A stretch of DNA of 64,000 nt, from contig JAZHRO010000013.1 of NCBI GenBank assembly GCA_037157565.1, positions 76,315,501 to 76,379,500 of the forward strand, written 5' to 3'. Both the position numbers and the translations under genes were made by a program. This document shows positions 48,209 to 61,089 of the stretch, one piece after another; position 1 is the first letter of the stretch; every line of letters begins with the position of its first letter. The notes below the pieces were generated by a model, which worked only from the letters and a program-made list of their open reading frames with translations, was not told where the DNA came from and did not search any database. This stretch comes from Thalassia testudinum. Its lineage: Eukaryota > Streptophyta > Magnoliopsida > Alismatales > Hydrocharitaceae.

Positions 48209-50359
48209 TTAGGGTGATTGTATTCCTTGTGAAGTTGCAAAATATACCTTGCACCTTTTCTTTTCGTTACCATTTAAACCATCGATCATCCATGATTATA
48301 GGCTGGGAAATGGAACCTTGAAGTATTATCTGAGTGGGTGCTAGTTGAATGCGTTGAGCTAGTGCCAAGAATTTATGTCAAAAGAGATTATATTTCTCAG
48401 TAGAAACCTAATTATTAGGGTGGCGAAACATGAGGTGTTTGACTAAAATCAAAAAGTTCTTATATAAAGCTAGGGGGTTGTAACTGCCCTCACCTTCCCC
48501 TCTTTGGCCCCACCCTTGCTTCAAATGTGGAGGACTCTGTTGTTGGTTGTAGCAATTATATGCATGACATATGTTGTAGGAGCATAAAGTTAGCTTGCAC
48601 CATGCGTGGTGGCCGATGGGAGGGGAAGTTAGCCAGGAAAAAGCAGCTCAACTTGCCTACTTAGCCTCTCAAAGTAGGGAGAGCAAAGGGCACTTGCCTC
48701 GCCCTACCATACTGTAGCTGCTAGAAGAACAAATTGATAGCCTCCACCCCACCGGCATAGAGTGATAGTGTGGGAGTTAAGGTGACAACGTAGGAAGCAA
48801 GGTGATGGTGTTGGGAACGAGGCAGTGGGACGAACGCCAATGCGATTAGTTCCGCTCCCCCCAAGGAGTAAATGATTGTCCTCTTCAATCCCTATATCAA
48901 GGAGAATTTGTATACAAAGAAGGGGGACTCAGATCCTGTACGAAGGCAACAAAAGTCTGGTGAAAATTCAAGAGAAATATCGCCTCCCTAGATATACAAT
49001 CATACATGCTGAATTGGGTAACCAATGTACTCGTGTACTTATATTATGGATTTTTCCATCTGCTTTCCCTTTCTTCTTTTCGCCGTTGAGCTCTTTTGGC
49101 TCCATCAGTGGTGCTTTGCCAATAGAATGATATATGATACCTTCGTAAAAAAGCCGTAGAATGGTAACGTAATTACGATTGGTTGTAATCGAGATTTAAA
49201 TGGACTTGACTGAATTTTAGGTTCGGTACGTATGGCCCAATCAATGGTTCTGATTGGTCAGATCGGCGATAAAAATCAAACCACTTATTTTTGAGTGGTT
49301 GGATTGGTTAGATTGGATTTTTTGAACCAAATAAAAATACGTATTGCAATGTCGGATTCAAGGCTTTCATAAACTATACATGTGTTAAACTCTAAAATCG
49401 ATAAGCAAGTAGCATAATCAAAATACAAGCATAAATAATACTATAAGCATTTATATCAATTCAACAATAAAAATATTTAACCTTAAAATTTAAGTTTCAC
49501 CGAAAATTACTTCGATTATATGCTAAAGAAGATGAACTAATGATTTCTTCTCTTATAATATAAATATGCATTGCTCAAAACTCTGGTGTCTAATTTGATA
49601 AGGGGGTTAATTCATTAAAATAGTAATTAATTTTACTTGATAGAAATAATATTTTGATTTCGGTAAAGAGGATTTAATTTGAAATAAATTATCCTAGAGT
49701 TGACGTGGGAAAAAAATTTCTTTTAAATTATCTCACATATTTTTATATATTAATTTAAAATTTTTTTAAACAATCACAAATTAATTCATTAGGATAATTT
49801 TTATGATTTTTAAATAAAAATAAAATATAACTTAATTATAAAAAAATTATCTCATAAAATATATCCCTCCATCTAAATTAATATTTAAAATAATTTAATT
49901 AAAGTATTTGATTTCATGAAACCAAACTGATTCAACCTATCCAACCATCAGTCTATTTGATCTACGGTGGCATTCTTTCTAAATCTGTTAATTGTTTGAA
50001 CCGACCACCATATGGCCAGTACTTGGTACAATCGATTGGATCAACCGATTCAGTCTAATGTTCTAAATAATGTTTGTAATTTATAACCTTTCAATGTAAT
50101 ACGTACTTCCTCTCTATATCGCCTTCCCTCTCTTTGCTGAGTAATAAAATAGTTAATAAAAAATAAATGCCATAAAAATGATACTGTAGTACTCGCTGCA
50201 CCATGCTATAGCATCTGTACCAAGTATACCCTAGAGGGTGAAGGTATAGTGCAAAAACGAGTTTGCTTCTGATCCTTTAGCAAATAACTGAGCATTTAAT
50301 AGCTACGGTAGATGTTAATGTTGCTATTGTACATAAATTCGATTCCTGTTCAAAATTTC
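48209..50359. other. AT-rich nuclear-type DNA, no gene recognised
   Basis: Composition becomes strongly AT-rich after about 49300. No long frame or RNA gene. A GC-richer stretch near 48480-48870 has no recognised content. Confidence 0.4.
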
Positions 50360-51126
50360 CTTTCCACGTTGAAACAATGGAAACATTTCCGCTGTACGCG
50401 TATTGGATAATCATTTGTGTAATTACTCTCTCTCTTCATTTTTTTTAAATTTTTTTTATCTCTCTTTCCCCTCTTTTTCTTTTATTTTTATCTTATTTTA
50501 CACTTTTTTTATATTATTTAAAACATACGTTTCTTCAAATTTTATCTTTCTCATCTTATGTTAATATTTTATTAGAAATTAATATTGAATATATTTTTAT
50601 AAAAATATAAAATAATATATATGTAAAATAGACAATATAAATCTATTTTAAAATATCAATTGAAAATTAAAATATATCGAATAATATATTTAACAACGTA
50701 TTATGTATTTTAAGTGATTCCTAAAGTTTACTTTTCACATCAACACATCGAAAACCTTTCCACTATGCGTGCATTGTACACTTATTTGTGTAATTACCTA
50801 CTCTCGCTCTCTCTTGTAAAAAATTTTCCTACCTTTGCCTCTACCTCTCTCTCTCTCTCATCTCTTTTTTTTCTATATTTTCATCTTATTTTATTTTTCT
50901 TGCATATGATTTAACAAGTATGTCTGTTTTGAATTTCGTCTTTGTTATCGACCTTCTTATCATGTGTTATTTCATTAGAGATCAATATTGAGTATATTTT
51001 TACGAGAGTATAAAATAATACACATATAAAAACATGTAATATAAACTCATTCTAAGATACTGATTGAAAATTAAAATACATTTGATAATATATTTTGTAA
51101 TTTACAATGTGTTTTGGGTGATAAAA
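50360..51126 (+). repeat. diverged tandem duplication, two units of ~0.37-0.40 kb
   Basis: Units at about 50360-50715 and 50731-51126 share in order cctttccac, atttgtgtaattac, a CT-rich tract, atcttatttta, attagaaatcaatattgaatatattttta-like sequence, ataaaataatac and tgaaaattaaaata. They differ by many substitutions, so the duplication is old. Confidence 0.75.
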
Positions 51127-51914
51127 GTTTAATTTTATTTTAACTTCTATACTCCCACACTAAGGTGCATGCTCAAAACTAATATAAGTATATGTAAGTG
51201 ATTCGACAATGTTTGTGTGTGACGATTTAGGTTGGTGAAAATATTTTCGTAAGTATAATTATTAATAAATTTATTTTGTTAATTAAGTTAAGAAAAAAAA
51301 TTTAATGATTATTTATGATAGAGAATTATTTTGAAGATAGGACTTTATATTATTTTGTTGAAATCTTAACAGTTAAATTGGTTTATGGAGTAATTTTTTT
51401 TATTATAGATTTAGTTTATGATTATTAGAATAGTTGGGAATGTAATGGTCTCAAAATTTAATGATCATTTTAAAATTTCATAAAATTTATTTTCGTTCCT
51501 TGATCGGAGGCACCATAGTTTCTTTATTTTTGGATTCCACTTGACCTTAACAAACTTTTGTGAGGGGCTTTTGAGAGAGAACTATAGTTGGTAGACTTCC
51601 TATCCAAGGAGTTTTGGGAGGAGGGTTCCCTTGGTAAAATGTGGAAGTAGCTTGTAGGAGAAGTCATTTCTTCTCTTTTTTTCATCATTGTAGGTGAGGG
51701 GAAGGGCAACACCTCCATCACCTCCTTCCCCTATTTGGTGGCTGAACCTCCTCCTTCTCTACGTTGGTCGCTGCTGCCACAGCTACAAGCATTGCTATTG
51801 TGGACCTAGGAGAAAAGAGGAGAAGAAGAGGAATTGAGGGACCTCCCCTCTCTCCTTCCCTGCCGACCATGCCTCCTCTCTCCTGACCTGCTGGCTATCG
51901 CCACTACAGCACCT
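51127..51914. other. AT-rich then GC-richer spacer, no gene recognised
   Basis: The stretch near 51690-51910 is rich in cctccttcc-like sequence. No coding call. Confidence 0.35.
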
Positions 51915-53134
51915 TGATGTAGACACATTTATTTCACATAAACTGTCTATTCATGCATGTTCTTAGGCGTATAATTACATTCATGCACTATAGATATCGA
52001 AAAACATGCATCATCATGCATTTAAGTTAATTTGTACAACTTGTATAGTAATTCGCCTCTTATTATGGCCAGGGAATATGACGACATCATTTCGGGGCCT
52101 CGAATTGAAAATCTAATCATATGGATCTGATCAAGGCGACAATCGGAGTTCAACACCTCTAAGATTGCCCTTATCGAAACTCCGTAACATCAAATGCAAT
52201 CCGAGGAAGATCAGAGGTCAAGGGGCAAGGTCGTCCAAATTCGTACCTCAGATGACAAATCAAATCGCAGGTATGGGTTCGGATCGACGATCGTAGCCCA
52301 ATGACGCAAAAATCGACCCAATCCGACACCATCTACAAGCATTGGAAAATTGATGGCCTAGATAGCACCACGTGGCACCATCCAAGCCGCCCACAGCCAC
52401 CGCTGTTCTCCTTCATCCACGCCATTAGATCTTGACCGTTGGATTGAGATCCCATGGTTGAGAACACGTGGTCGAAGAATTCAAAAACGTGACAAAGTGC
52501 ACATAATAGCGTAGTGGATAAGAATGCCGTGCGCTTGCAGGTCGCGCAATCGAGCCTCCCCACCGTATTCCCTCTTCGCACACAAAAGCTTAATTCAATT
52601 GTCCGATCATGCGCCAACGGCTCAGATCAACGCATCATATGAACACGCAATTCGATCGCCAATTGCACGCGCTATCATACGCACTCTCAGTGCACACTCG
52701 TGGGCAATCTTGATTGTATGATCGTGCGTAAATGATCCTCGCGATGAGGTTTTTGGGGTGCACACATTATCAATTGAAGATGAGAAGGCGGCGACATGGC
52801 TACACAAGAGCCATCGGATCAGCGACGAGCGGTTGAGATCGAAGGCACGACTTCACTGACGTTAGCTACAGCGACGTATGCGTGTGTCATTAAAGGCCCT
52901 ACATTTAATTTTACAGTTTTTAAAAGGACCTTTTTGCCCTTACACGTCACCTATATAAAGGACCCTACGCCCCACATATTTCACCATCTCTTCCTTCATC
53001 TCTCAACCTCCTAAAGAGCTAAGAACAACATTCTCAAGCTCGCTATAATGATCCCAAGCTACGGAAGCTCTGTTAGAGTTAAAAAACAAAATTTTCCACT
53101 TCTCACCCCTTTCGTGGAGCTCTCGCCAGCCATG
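51915..53134 (+). mobile_element. Athila-like LTR (LTR-C), 5' part, interrupted by a foldback element
   Basis: It begins TGATGTAGACAC and follows LTR-B and LTR-D through ctattcatgcatgttctt, the phrase cggggcctcgaattgaaa, a tRNA-like box pair (52507-52558), a half-palindrome (52858-52895) and a TATA box near 52951 (ctatataaagg). At 53134 a foldback element breaks it inside the transcribed leader. It resumes near 55121. Confidence 0.82.
52507..52558 (+). promoter_or_regulatory. tRNA-like A/B-box pair in LTR-C
   Basis: TAGCGTAGTGGATAAG (A-box-like) and a B-box-like gcgcaatcgagcctcc are separated as in tRNA genes. The position in the LTR matches those in LTR-B, LTR-D and the 26940 element. Confidence 0.45.
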
Positions 53135-54560
53135 TGATGGTAACATTATCATTCACCATAACTAGCTTGAATTAAATAGAATCAAGAGATCAGTGCTCTT
53201 GAATGATTGCTTGAGGACAGTAATTCCACTATGATCTATTTTGAGAAGATAATTAAATTGGGTTAATTCTGTTGTTTTAACAATCACATAATGAATGTGT
53301 AATAACCACAGGATTATCTAGGGGTTAAATGAAGGTCAATTGAACATTAAAGACCAAGAAGTGGGTTAACACTGACAGAAATATGGTTTCATGCATTTTG
53401 ACGACTAAATCAGTACATAAAACCTTAATTCCCAACCCCACTTGAATTGAAAAGGTTATGATTAGGATAAAATTCATCTAAACCTCCTAAAATTCATATA
53501 AAAATATTCTAAGAGGTTTGGTACCCTTGGTTTGACCATCTGAACTTATGTTGACCTAGAATAGAGTTTCAAATAAGATTCTACCCTAATTTGGACTTCT
53601 ATGCAAATTTCCTAGTCAAACGTGAGCAAAACTCAAATCAAATTTTACCATTAGATTCCTTGGGTTAAAATTAGGTTAATATAAAAATTTGGGCCCAATC
53701 AGAGTTCATCTTGACCTAGTTTGACTTCAGTCCCTAAAACCTCTATTTCCTACGTTCAGGCTTGTAGCTTTCAAAATTCCTTGCAAAAAGGGCACTAGTT
53801 TCTCATCTTCACATATTAGTCCCTGCCACCATTGTTAGGTCAACCATGATCGCAATAATGGAGGTAGGGACTAAAATATGAAGAAAATGAGAAACTTAGG
53901 GACCTAATCATAATAAAATTGAAAGTTAGGGGTTTAAGTGACAGAAATAGAGTTTTTAGGGACTAGATTGCAAACTAGGTCAAGATGAACTCTGATTGGT
54001 CCCAACTTTTGGACTTAGCCTAATTATGACCCAAGGAATTTGATGGTGAACTTATATTTGATTTTTGACCACATTTGACTGAAAAATTTGCACAGAAGCT
54101 CAAATTAGGGTAAAATCTTGTCTGAAACTCTATTCAAGGTGAAGAAAGGTTTAGATGGTCAAGCCAAGGGTACCAATCCTGTTAGAATGTTTTTATGTGA
54201 ATTTTAGGAGGTTTGGATAAATTTTATCCTGACCAGAACCTCTTCAATTTAAGCAGGTCAGAAATTAGGATTTTGGTATGCTGTTTTGGTTTTCAGAATG
54301 TGTGAAACCCTATTTCTATCTATGTGGACCCAATCTTTGGAATTTAATGCTCAATTTACATTTAATTAACCCCTGGGTGACCCCTTTGTTACTCTGCATT
54401 TGTGATATGATGTTAAAACTGTAGAATTAACCCTTTTTATTATTTTCTTCTCAAAATGGATTTGCATGGAATTACTGTCCTCAGGCAATTATTTAGGAGC
54501 ATTAGTTACTTGATTTCAACTAATTCAAGTTAGTTATGGCTAATGATGGTGTTACCATCA
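53135..54560. mobile_element. 1.43-kb foldback (long inverted repeat) element
   Basis: The two ends are TGATGGTAACA and its complement, and the whole element reads as two diverged inverted arms meeting near 53845. For example, left gggcccaatcagagttcatc (about 53692) pairs with right gatgaactctgattggtccc (about 53983), and left taggaggtt-type sequence pairs with right aacctcctaaaatt. No coding region. It could be a foldback MITE or Mutator-type non-autonomous element. A clear target duplication was not found. Confidence 0.82.
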
Positions 54561-55120
54561 GTTCCTTGGTATGCGTGCCTATGTGCTGTATACTTAGCCA
54601 TCTCTGAGGCTTTGTGCTTAAGTTGAGGTGCTGATGTTCAGTGTTAAGGTCTTGTGCCTTGTGCTCTTGAGGCTCGATAACATTAAGGCGTCTGGTTGAC
54701 TTGGTTGACGTCTGATACTGTGGATCTATTTAAGGCATATGCTCTGTGGTCAAGTGATTGATTTGAGACCACCATAGCGATATTTGAGTTGATTGAGAAT
54801 TTGGGATATGTGCTTAATTTGGGGATATCATTCGTGATTTAAATCACCATTTTTTGAGTCTTTTTATTCTTTTTATCCCATCATTTCTTGAGATACAATT
54901 CGGTCTATTATTGGATATATTCTGATTTATTGATCCTCATTGCATTTCTTTTATATTGTGCTCATTGTTTCTAATTGCGATTAGTACTATGAATTCCATA
55001 TTTGCTCGTTACGAATGACCTCAGACTCAATTTTGTTTCCTAGGTTTATAAATTTAAATGTTGTTGCAATTTTTGTCACTATACTATGACGCTATATTTT
55101 AAACGATGATTCTCGCTCAA
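54561..55120. other. unassigned insert between foldback and resumed LTR-C
   Basis: This has no similarity to the LTR-A/B/D sequence expected here. Its origin is unknown; it may belong to the foldback insertion or be a separate one. Confidence 0.4.
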
Positions 55121-55655
55121 CAACACCGCCCTCTTGCCCTCGTTCTGGAAATGGATCCCGCAACGTCGATGCCCTGCCTTATGCTCGGTTCTTCCAGATT
55201 CGCCCTTCGTTCTTCGTCTTTGCTCTCCTTCCAGACATTTTCTGCCCAGCTTGGCCTCCAAGCATTTATCAAGGAGGATAATTTCTCATCCTTTATCTTT
55301 TATCGCTTTCTAGTATAGATTTTCAGCTTTCTAGGTGTAGAAATTAGTTGTAATTGACATTATCATAGTTATAAAATTGTTATTCTCTCTCTCTCTCTCA
55401 CTTTCTCTCTTTTTATCTCTCTTATTTATATTGCAAGTAGAGTAGCTATTTATAACCATTGTGAATATTTCCTTTATAAGGAAAATAGAAAAAAATATAA
55501 TTGCAGATATAATCAACGTAGCCACCCCATGTTCGACTCGGGACTCACACAAGTTTCGGTTATAAATATTATTTAGTAGCGGATTTTCTTGCGAACTTGC
55601 AACAACTTGGGTTTTCCAAATTAAAAACTTTTCGCAACGATTTTCTCGCTCAACA
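55121..55655 (+). mobile_element. LTR-C, 3' part
   Basis: It resumes LTR homology at ggaaatggatcccgcaacg, continues through ttatcgctttctagtataga, a CT microsatellite (55382-55400) and catgttcgactcgggactcac, and ends gctcaaca at 55655, followed by a decayed primer-binding site. Confidence 0.8.
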
Positions 55656-55658
55656 TTT

Positions 55659-55676
55659 TGGTGCCGTGATGAGGTG
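55659..55676 (+). promoter_or_regulatory. decayed primer-binding site after LTR-C
   Basis: tggtgccgtgatgagg keeps the first half of the Asp-type site seen intact at 62838 and has diverged in the second half. It identifies LTR-C as a 5' LTR. Confidence 0.6.
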
Positions 55677-56272
55677 TGGCTTATCATAGTTAAAATGCCC
55701 AAGTTAAGCTAGAAACTAGGTTAAACATTGCATAATTAATACAAGAAAAGGGTTAAGTGTGAAACTTAATATAAAAGACCTAAAAAATCAAATTGGTGTT
55801 AAAAATGCATAATTAGGTCAATTAATGAGATATCCTATTCGTAAATTCAAAATGATGATCTAATTGCAAAGTAAACACATGTTTGAGTTCAAAAGTATAA
55901 ATCAAGGGTTGAATTAATTGCTTAAATGTTCAATTGTACTTCAATTAAAATCTCATGGCATTTGGACATCAATAGGACCCTGCATTCATTAGATTACATA
56001 TAGATCATCATGCATTAACATTTTATTTGCACATTTAAGTTCTAAGGGCCTTTTTAAAAGCTGCAAGGGCCTCTTTGAAAGCTGTTAGGGACCACTTGGT
56101 TACTAATCTCCTCACTTATGGGTTTCTTATGCAAACTTTACACCATTTCACTTCAAGGACCTATGTGTAATTTACCCAAACAGACTTGTAGCTCGCAGTT
56201 TCACTGTTCATCAGTAGAACATGACCAATTGTGGCCGTCATTCTCCTATGTCCCCTGATCTACGGTCGATCC
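55677..56272 (+). other. leader of the pol-less Athila-like element
   Basis: AT-rich noncoding sequence after the primer-binding site, interrupted by a solo LTR at 56273. No frame of note. Confidence 0.5.
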
Positions 56273-57996
56273 TGTTGGTGCTAGAGCACCACGATCATTT
56301 GTTTTGATGATAACAAAACACGTGTCATTTAACATTTGCACTTGGAGTATTAGATTTCAGGTCAATTGCAAATGGAGACGTGATTAGACGGAGTTCGAGC
56401 TCGCATCCATGACAGATTGGAGGAGCTTGATAGAGAACAGAGGAGATTCGCGAGGAGCGATGGATTGAAGATGGAAGGAGATGAAGAATATGATAGATTT
56501 CCTTCTCTTGTACTCTTTGTATTTTTCGTTTCTTTTGTTGCTCTTTATTTTGTTACTTAGATTCATGTTAAAGAGCCTCAAAGTACCCTAACAGTAGTCC
56601 TAGGAACACCAGCACAACTCTAGGATACTTAGGTTTTCTGTAGAAAACTTAGAAAACCAATATAGGGTTCAAATAGCCTTTTCAGACGTCTAATTCCAAA
56701 ATCAGACGTCTGATAATGTGTTTTAAGATGTCTGACTGTTGATTCAGACGTCTGATAATAATTAGGCTGGACGTAGAAGTTCTGTCTGTGAAAATTAGAC
56801 GTTTAGACCTCTGACCAGACGTCCTAGAAGACGTCTGATGACTTTGCCAGATGTCCAATTAGTGGACCGTTGGCTGGCTTAGCAAATACTCAAGGATATG
56901 ACCGTTAGAGCCTTATCAGACGTCCTTAGGCCTTTTCAGATGTCTGATAAATGGCCGTTTTGTCTCTGCTGACCCAAAATCTCTTCTCAGAGATTTTCTA
57001 GCCGTTGCACTCTCTTGGAAATCCATTCCCACGAAAAAATAGGTTTCTAGACGTCCTGACATAGTGCCAGACGTCTTGTATGTTGTCTGATGGACTTGCA
57101 CTAGAACCTTGTTTAGATCTGATTCAAGTCAGGAAGAAACCCGCCTAAAATCAGACGTCTGATATTTTTCCCAGACGTCTTAAAGTGATCTTCCAGACGT
57201 CTGATGCCAGGATCAGACTTCTGATAAGCCTGTCAGTGCAATCATTGTTCCTGATTTCGGCCTGATTCTCTTGGGCTTTGCACCCAACGGCTATGGGAGC
57301 TTTCCTAAGCCTTCCAAAGCCTTCCTAAGGCCTCTATAAATAGAGAGGAACCTCTTGCACATTAAGACACACCAAGTAATACATTTTCACACCATTTTGT
57401 GTCTCTTGATCCTAAGAAGCAAGCTCTTACTCTCCAAGCTCCAGTTCTTCATCTAGAGAGCATCAAGCATTTGCACACCCGCTCTCCCGCCGTAGTTCAC
57501 AAGAGCGACGTTGTGCCATCGCGTGGCTCACGCACCCGCGTCATCGATCCGACGCACTCCTTGCAAAGGGGAGTTTCCTAATTCCTATAGAAGCTTAGGT
57601 TAAAAATTACTTTGTTGGCTCTATAGGATTATTTGTTATTTTATCTTTGTTATTTTGTTGGGTATTCACTTTGTGAATTCCCATCTCCTTCGAGGGACAA
57701 AATCCTTCTCGTGAAGAGAAGGGGTTGAGGAACGCTACCCTCGCACTTGTAGCGTGGTTGTAATTGAGGTTGAATCACCCTCGTTTAAAGTGATTCGTTT
57801 AGTGGATTTGATCAACTTGGTTGATCGGAAAATCCTAACTCAAGAGGGTTAGGTGGTGGTTTTCACCCGGTTTGAGTTTCCACCTAAAAATAATTGTGTA
57901 CTTTGTGTGTTTGTCTATTTTGTGAGATTGGTATTTTTTTAATTCCGCATTTTTTACGTCACGCTGATCTCACCCCCTCCGAGTATTGAATCCACA
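56273..57996 (+). mobile_element. second LTR of the copia/SIRE-like family, plus orientation
   Basis: It starts TGTTGGTGCTAGAGCACCA, aligns along its whole length (inverted) with 43939-45737, and ends near gaatccaca. A TATA box (ctataaatagag) is near 57333, with a gcacaccc...ctctcccgcc leader after it. Flanks gatcc and tgtgg do not match, so the ends or flanks have changed. It interrupts the leader of the pol-less element. Confidence 0.82.
56686..57225 (+). repeat. degenerate CAGACGTCTG palindromes in the LTR at 56273
   Basis: About fifteen copies or one-base variants lie here, for example near 56686, 56703, 56746, 56818, 56833, 57153, 57173 and 57194. Confidence 0.85.
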
Positions 57997-58077
57997 TGTG
58001 GAATGATTTAGGCTAACCCATTTAAGGACATGTTTGATTGTTTGTATTGCAGGGCACCTTTCTTCCTCCTGTGTCTC

Positions 58078-59865
58078 ATGAATCCTTCCACATATTTCAC
58101 GCATTCCCGCTCTTTCCCTCCTGTTGTGAATTATCCTCAACATGACGATTATCCCAACTCGTACTATAATCAACCATCAGTTAGTTGGGATAATTCGGAT
58201 TGGGGATACAATTCCGGACCTCCATGTTTAGGTCTAACCCTGAACACTTTGATTCTGATTTCTATCCTTCTCAGAGCTACATTGGTTATAGATTGTCTTC
58301 CTTTCATGAACAACCTAATATGATCTACAATCAAGAAGGACACACCAATCTTTACCCATCCTCTGATTTCACTGCCTTTAGGTCATCACCATCTTTTCAA
58401 CAATCTGAAATGACCTATTATTAGGAAGGGTATAACGAATCTCAATTCGTTAATTCCTCTGCATTGAGCCCAAACCCGCCCAACCCTAAACCAACTCATT
58501 TGGTTCAGGTTAACCAGGTTCAAGATAAGGTTCTGGCTAACTTGAGGAATATCATTCAATCTTTAGAAGTTTAACCAATACCTTGCATTGAGAGATTGGA
58601 GTGCCTAATTGAAATGATTGATGATTTAAACAAGTCTTTGTTGGATTGGCTCCAGGACGTTAAGGATAAGAACCCGGGTGAGTTTCTACTTGGGAAATTA
58701 GCGAAATTGAGGATGAGATTCGTGGTTGCTTTGATTCAATCTTGGAATGATTCTCAGGATGAACCCTCTTCAGGAAAGCCAATGATAGAACCCGCTTAGG
58801 CACCTGCTGGGGGGGACATGTGTTATGAGGCTGACCAGATTGAATTAAAGCAACCAATTAAGGAAGATTTGATTTCTTCACCTGAGTTCCCTGAGCCGGG
58901 TTACGAGAAAATGTATGTCTCCTTGGAACAGAAAGTGAACTGATTTTGGGACATACATTGATACGGATCCTGATGGTGAAGATTCAAGTTGCGAAGTCTC
59001 ACGCGAGTTTTCTGAACACGATTTCTGTGAGACGATTGGGCCTGAGGAATCTGATAAATCATTTGATAGCCCAATAACTGAGGAAACTGATCTTAGGGCA
59101 CACATTACAGATCCAGGATTACATTTTCTGGATGAATCAATTCAATGCCCTGATTATCAGTTACACCCCGTTGAGCTTATCGATAATTTTGTTTCTGAGA
59201 TAATTAGACCCAAGTCAATTCTAATTCTGCCACATCATTTAGACTTGGAGATTTCAGATGGGGTGATTAACATGCAAGAGGTCTCGGAATTTAACATGCT
59301 GAATGAGGAGGATAGGGGCTGGGAAGTTATGATTTGGGAAGTTAATTTTGGAGGAAATGGAAGATTGAGTCGAAGGGTTCCTTTTAAGCTGAAACCATCA
59401 AATCAGAACCCTTACGACATTTGTTTCGAGGATGTCAAACTCAAGCACACATTCAACGATTATCCTTTTGAACTTCAATTCTCTGTAGCCCGACTTTTTG
59501 GTCTTGGGTTGAATCCTCATAAATCGCAGGCCCGACCCCGCTTGCATTCTGATTTCAGGTTTTGGATAATTTTTATCCAGAACCTAAGATATTCTCGATT
59601 ATGGGGTGTGGGTCTGCACCACAATCTGGTCCACATCTGTGGACCTCTGCTGATAGGTCAGAGGATTCTTCTGTTCATTCTGATTCTGACCTGCACTTGT
59701 GATTTTTTCATTTCTTTTCTTTGTATAGTGTGCCTAGCTGAAGGCACTAAATTCAGCATATATACAGTTTTTCTTAGTTTTCATCTCGGAGCGGGCCTGA
59801 CATTCACGCAATTCAGGTGCTTTCTTCACTTTTCCACTCTGTTTTATGTCTTTTTAATACAATGA
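58078..59865 (+). pseudogene. unidentified ORF of a pol-less Athila-like element, with stops and shifts
   Basis: ATG at 58078 follows a splice-acceptor-like tttgtattgcag. The start is rich in Tyr, Asn, Pro and Ser (SYYNQPSVSWDNSDWG), loosely like the Tyr/Asn-rich tail of Athila Gag. A helical stretch follows (LECLIEMIDDLNKSLLDWLQ near 58590), then a very acidic region (DTDPDGEDSSCEVSREFSEH near 58957; EESDKSFD near 59045) and a basic end (RLSRRVPFKLKPSNQNPY near 59365). The last 60 codons are hydrophobic and may be out of frame. Stops near 58424, 58574, 58798 and 58940 and one shift near 58225 interrupt about 590 codons. I do not recognise the family; no reverse transcriptase, protease or integrase motif is present. 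Confidence 0.55.
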
Positions 59866-61089
59866 GGACATTGCATTAGATAGGCATGGGGGTGGATATT
59901 CATCTCTGAATTCATTCGTCAGCTCCGTAGATTTGTTTTATTTTCTTTTATATATATATAAAAAAATTTCGAAATTAGGAAAGAGAATTTGGGTTTAAGA
60001 AAATTTTCAATCTTAGGAAATACTACATTATGATTTGAACACAAAGACCCTTCAGGTCTTTGGACTTAATCAGCCCGTGTATCCACTAAAATGTGGATTT
60101 GTCTTTCGAGTCCTCACCATCTTAATTCTTTCGTAATTGGAGTAAATAAGTTTGGGTGATAAGTACACGACTTATCTACCCGCCCTCTGATTTGAGGGAA
60201 TTTTGAGTCTTAAGCATCTACACACTTTCTTTGCACTGACTCGTTATTCGGAAATTTTAACGGAAATTGGGTGGCTAATGAACCTTCTAGGATGATATGG
60301 CTGGCAAGTTATCGTGGGTAACAGCCCATAGGTAGGTTGTCCAGAGCCTAATCATTGGACTTTTCTCTTTTTCCTGCCCTTAGGTAAATCTTAGACCAGG
60401 GAAGCCACCTACTTAAAAAAAAAAATAAAAAAAAGGAGAAAAGAACAAAAAGAAATAAGCCACACTTCGTCGCATGAGTATGGCTGGTAAGTTGTCGATG
60501 GTAACAGCTCATCGACCGGTTGTCTAGAACCCAACTCAGTAAATGCACTAAAAATTTCCAAAATACTTAGGAAGAAGTGGAGAAGTAGAATAAATCAGGG
60601 AGATATACACTGGATTCACCCTTGTGTTGACCCCGTAAAAAAATAAAAGTAGGGAGAAAGCTACCGGTTGTAAAGATACACCTTTAAGCAGAAGTTTTTT
60701 TTTGAGGTCACCTAGAGGCATAGAAATCCAAAGTCCGTTTTAATTACCGGTCAACGAGTCTATCACAATCACAAATTAGGGTTCTCATCAAATCTTGGGT
60801 GAGTTGAATGGCCGTAGAAAGCCACTCTTAAACCCTAAAATTTGAAAATTCAAAAAAAATTAGAAAAGAGTAAAAAGAAAAAGAAAATTTTCTTTGAATA
60901 AGGTGAGGGCTTGAGGTGGTCTGCATTTTGGATGATACCCGGGCACTGTTGTATCTTTGAAAGTTCAGTTCCTAAGTAGACAATTTCTTAATGATCGAAA
61001 ATAACTCAGGTCCAAATAATCCAACCTAATTCTTTTATAAATAGCATATAGTTTTTGCTAGGGACTAGCAAAAGATAGGCATAGGGGTA
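59866..61089 (+). other. 3' noncoding region of the pol-less element, with polypurine tract
   Basis: This is clearly homologous to 34190-35430 of the Athila-type element: aggacattg...gcatgggggtgg, gataagtacacgacttatc, and the paired ggctggcaagtt/gttgtccagagcc units (60297-60350, 60478-60535). It ends ggcataggggta directly before LTR-D. Confidence 0.75.

Noticed and set aside
54561..55120. Extension of the foldback arms beyond 54560
   Set aside because: No inverted partner for this stretch was found on the left side, so it was kept separate.
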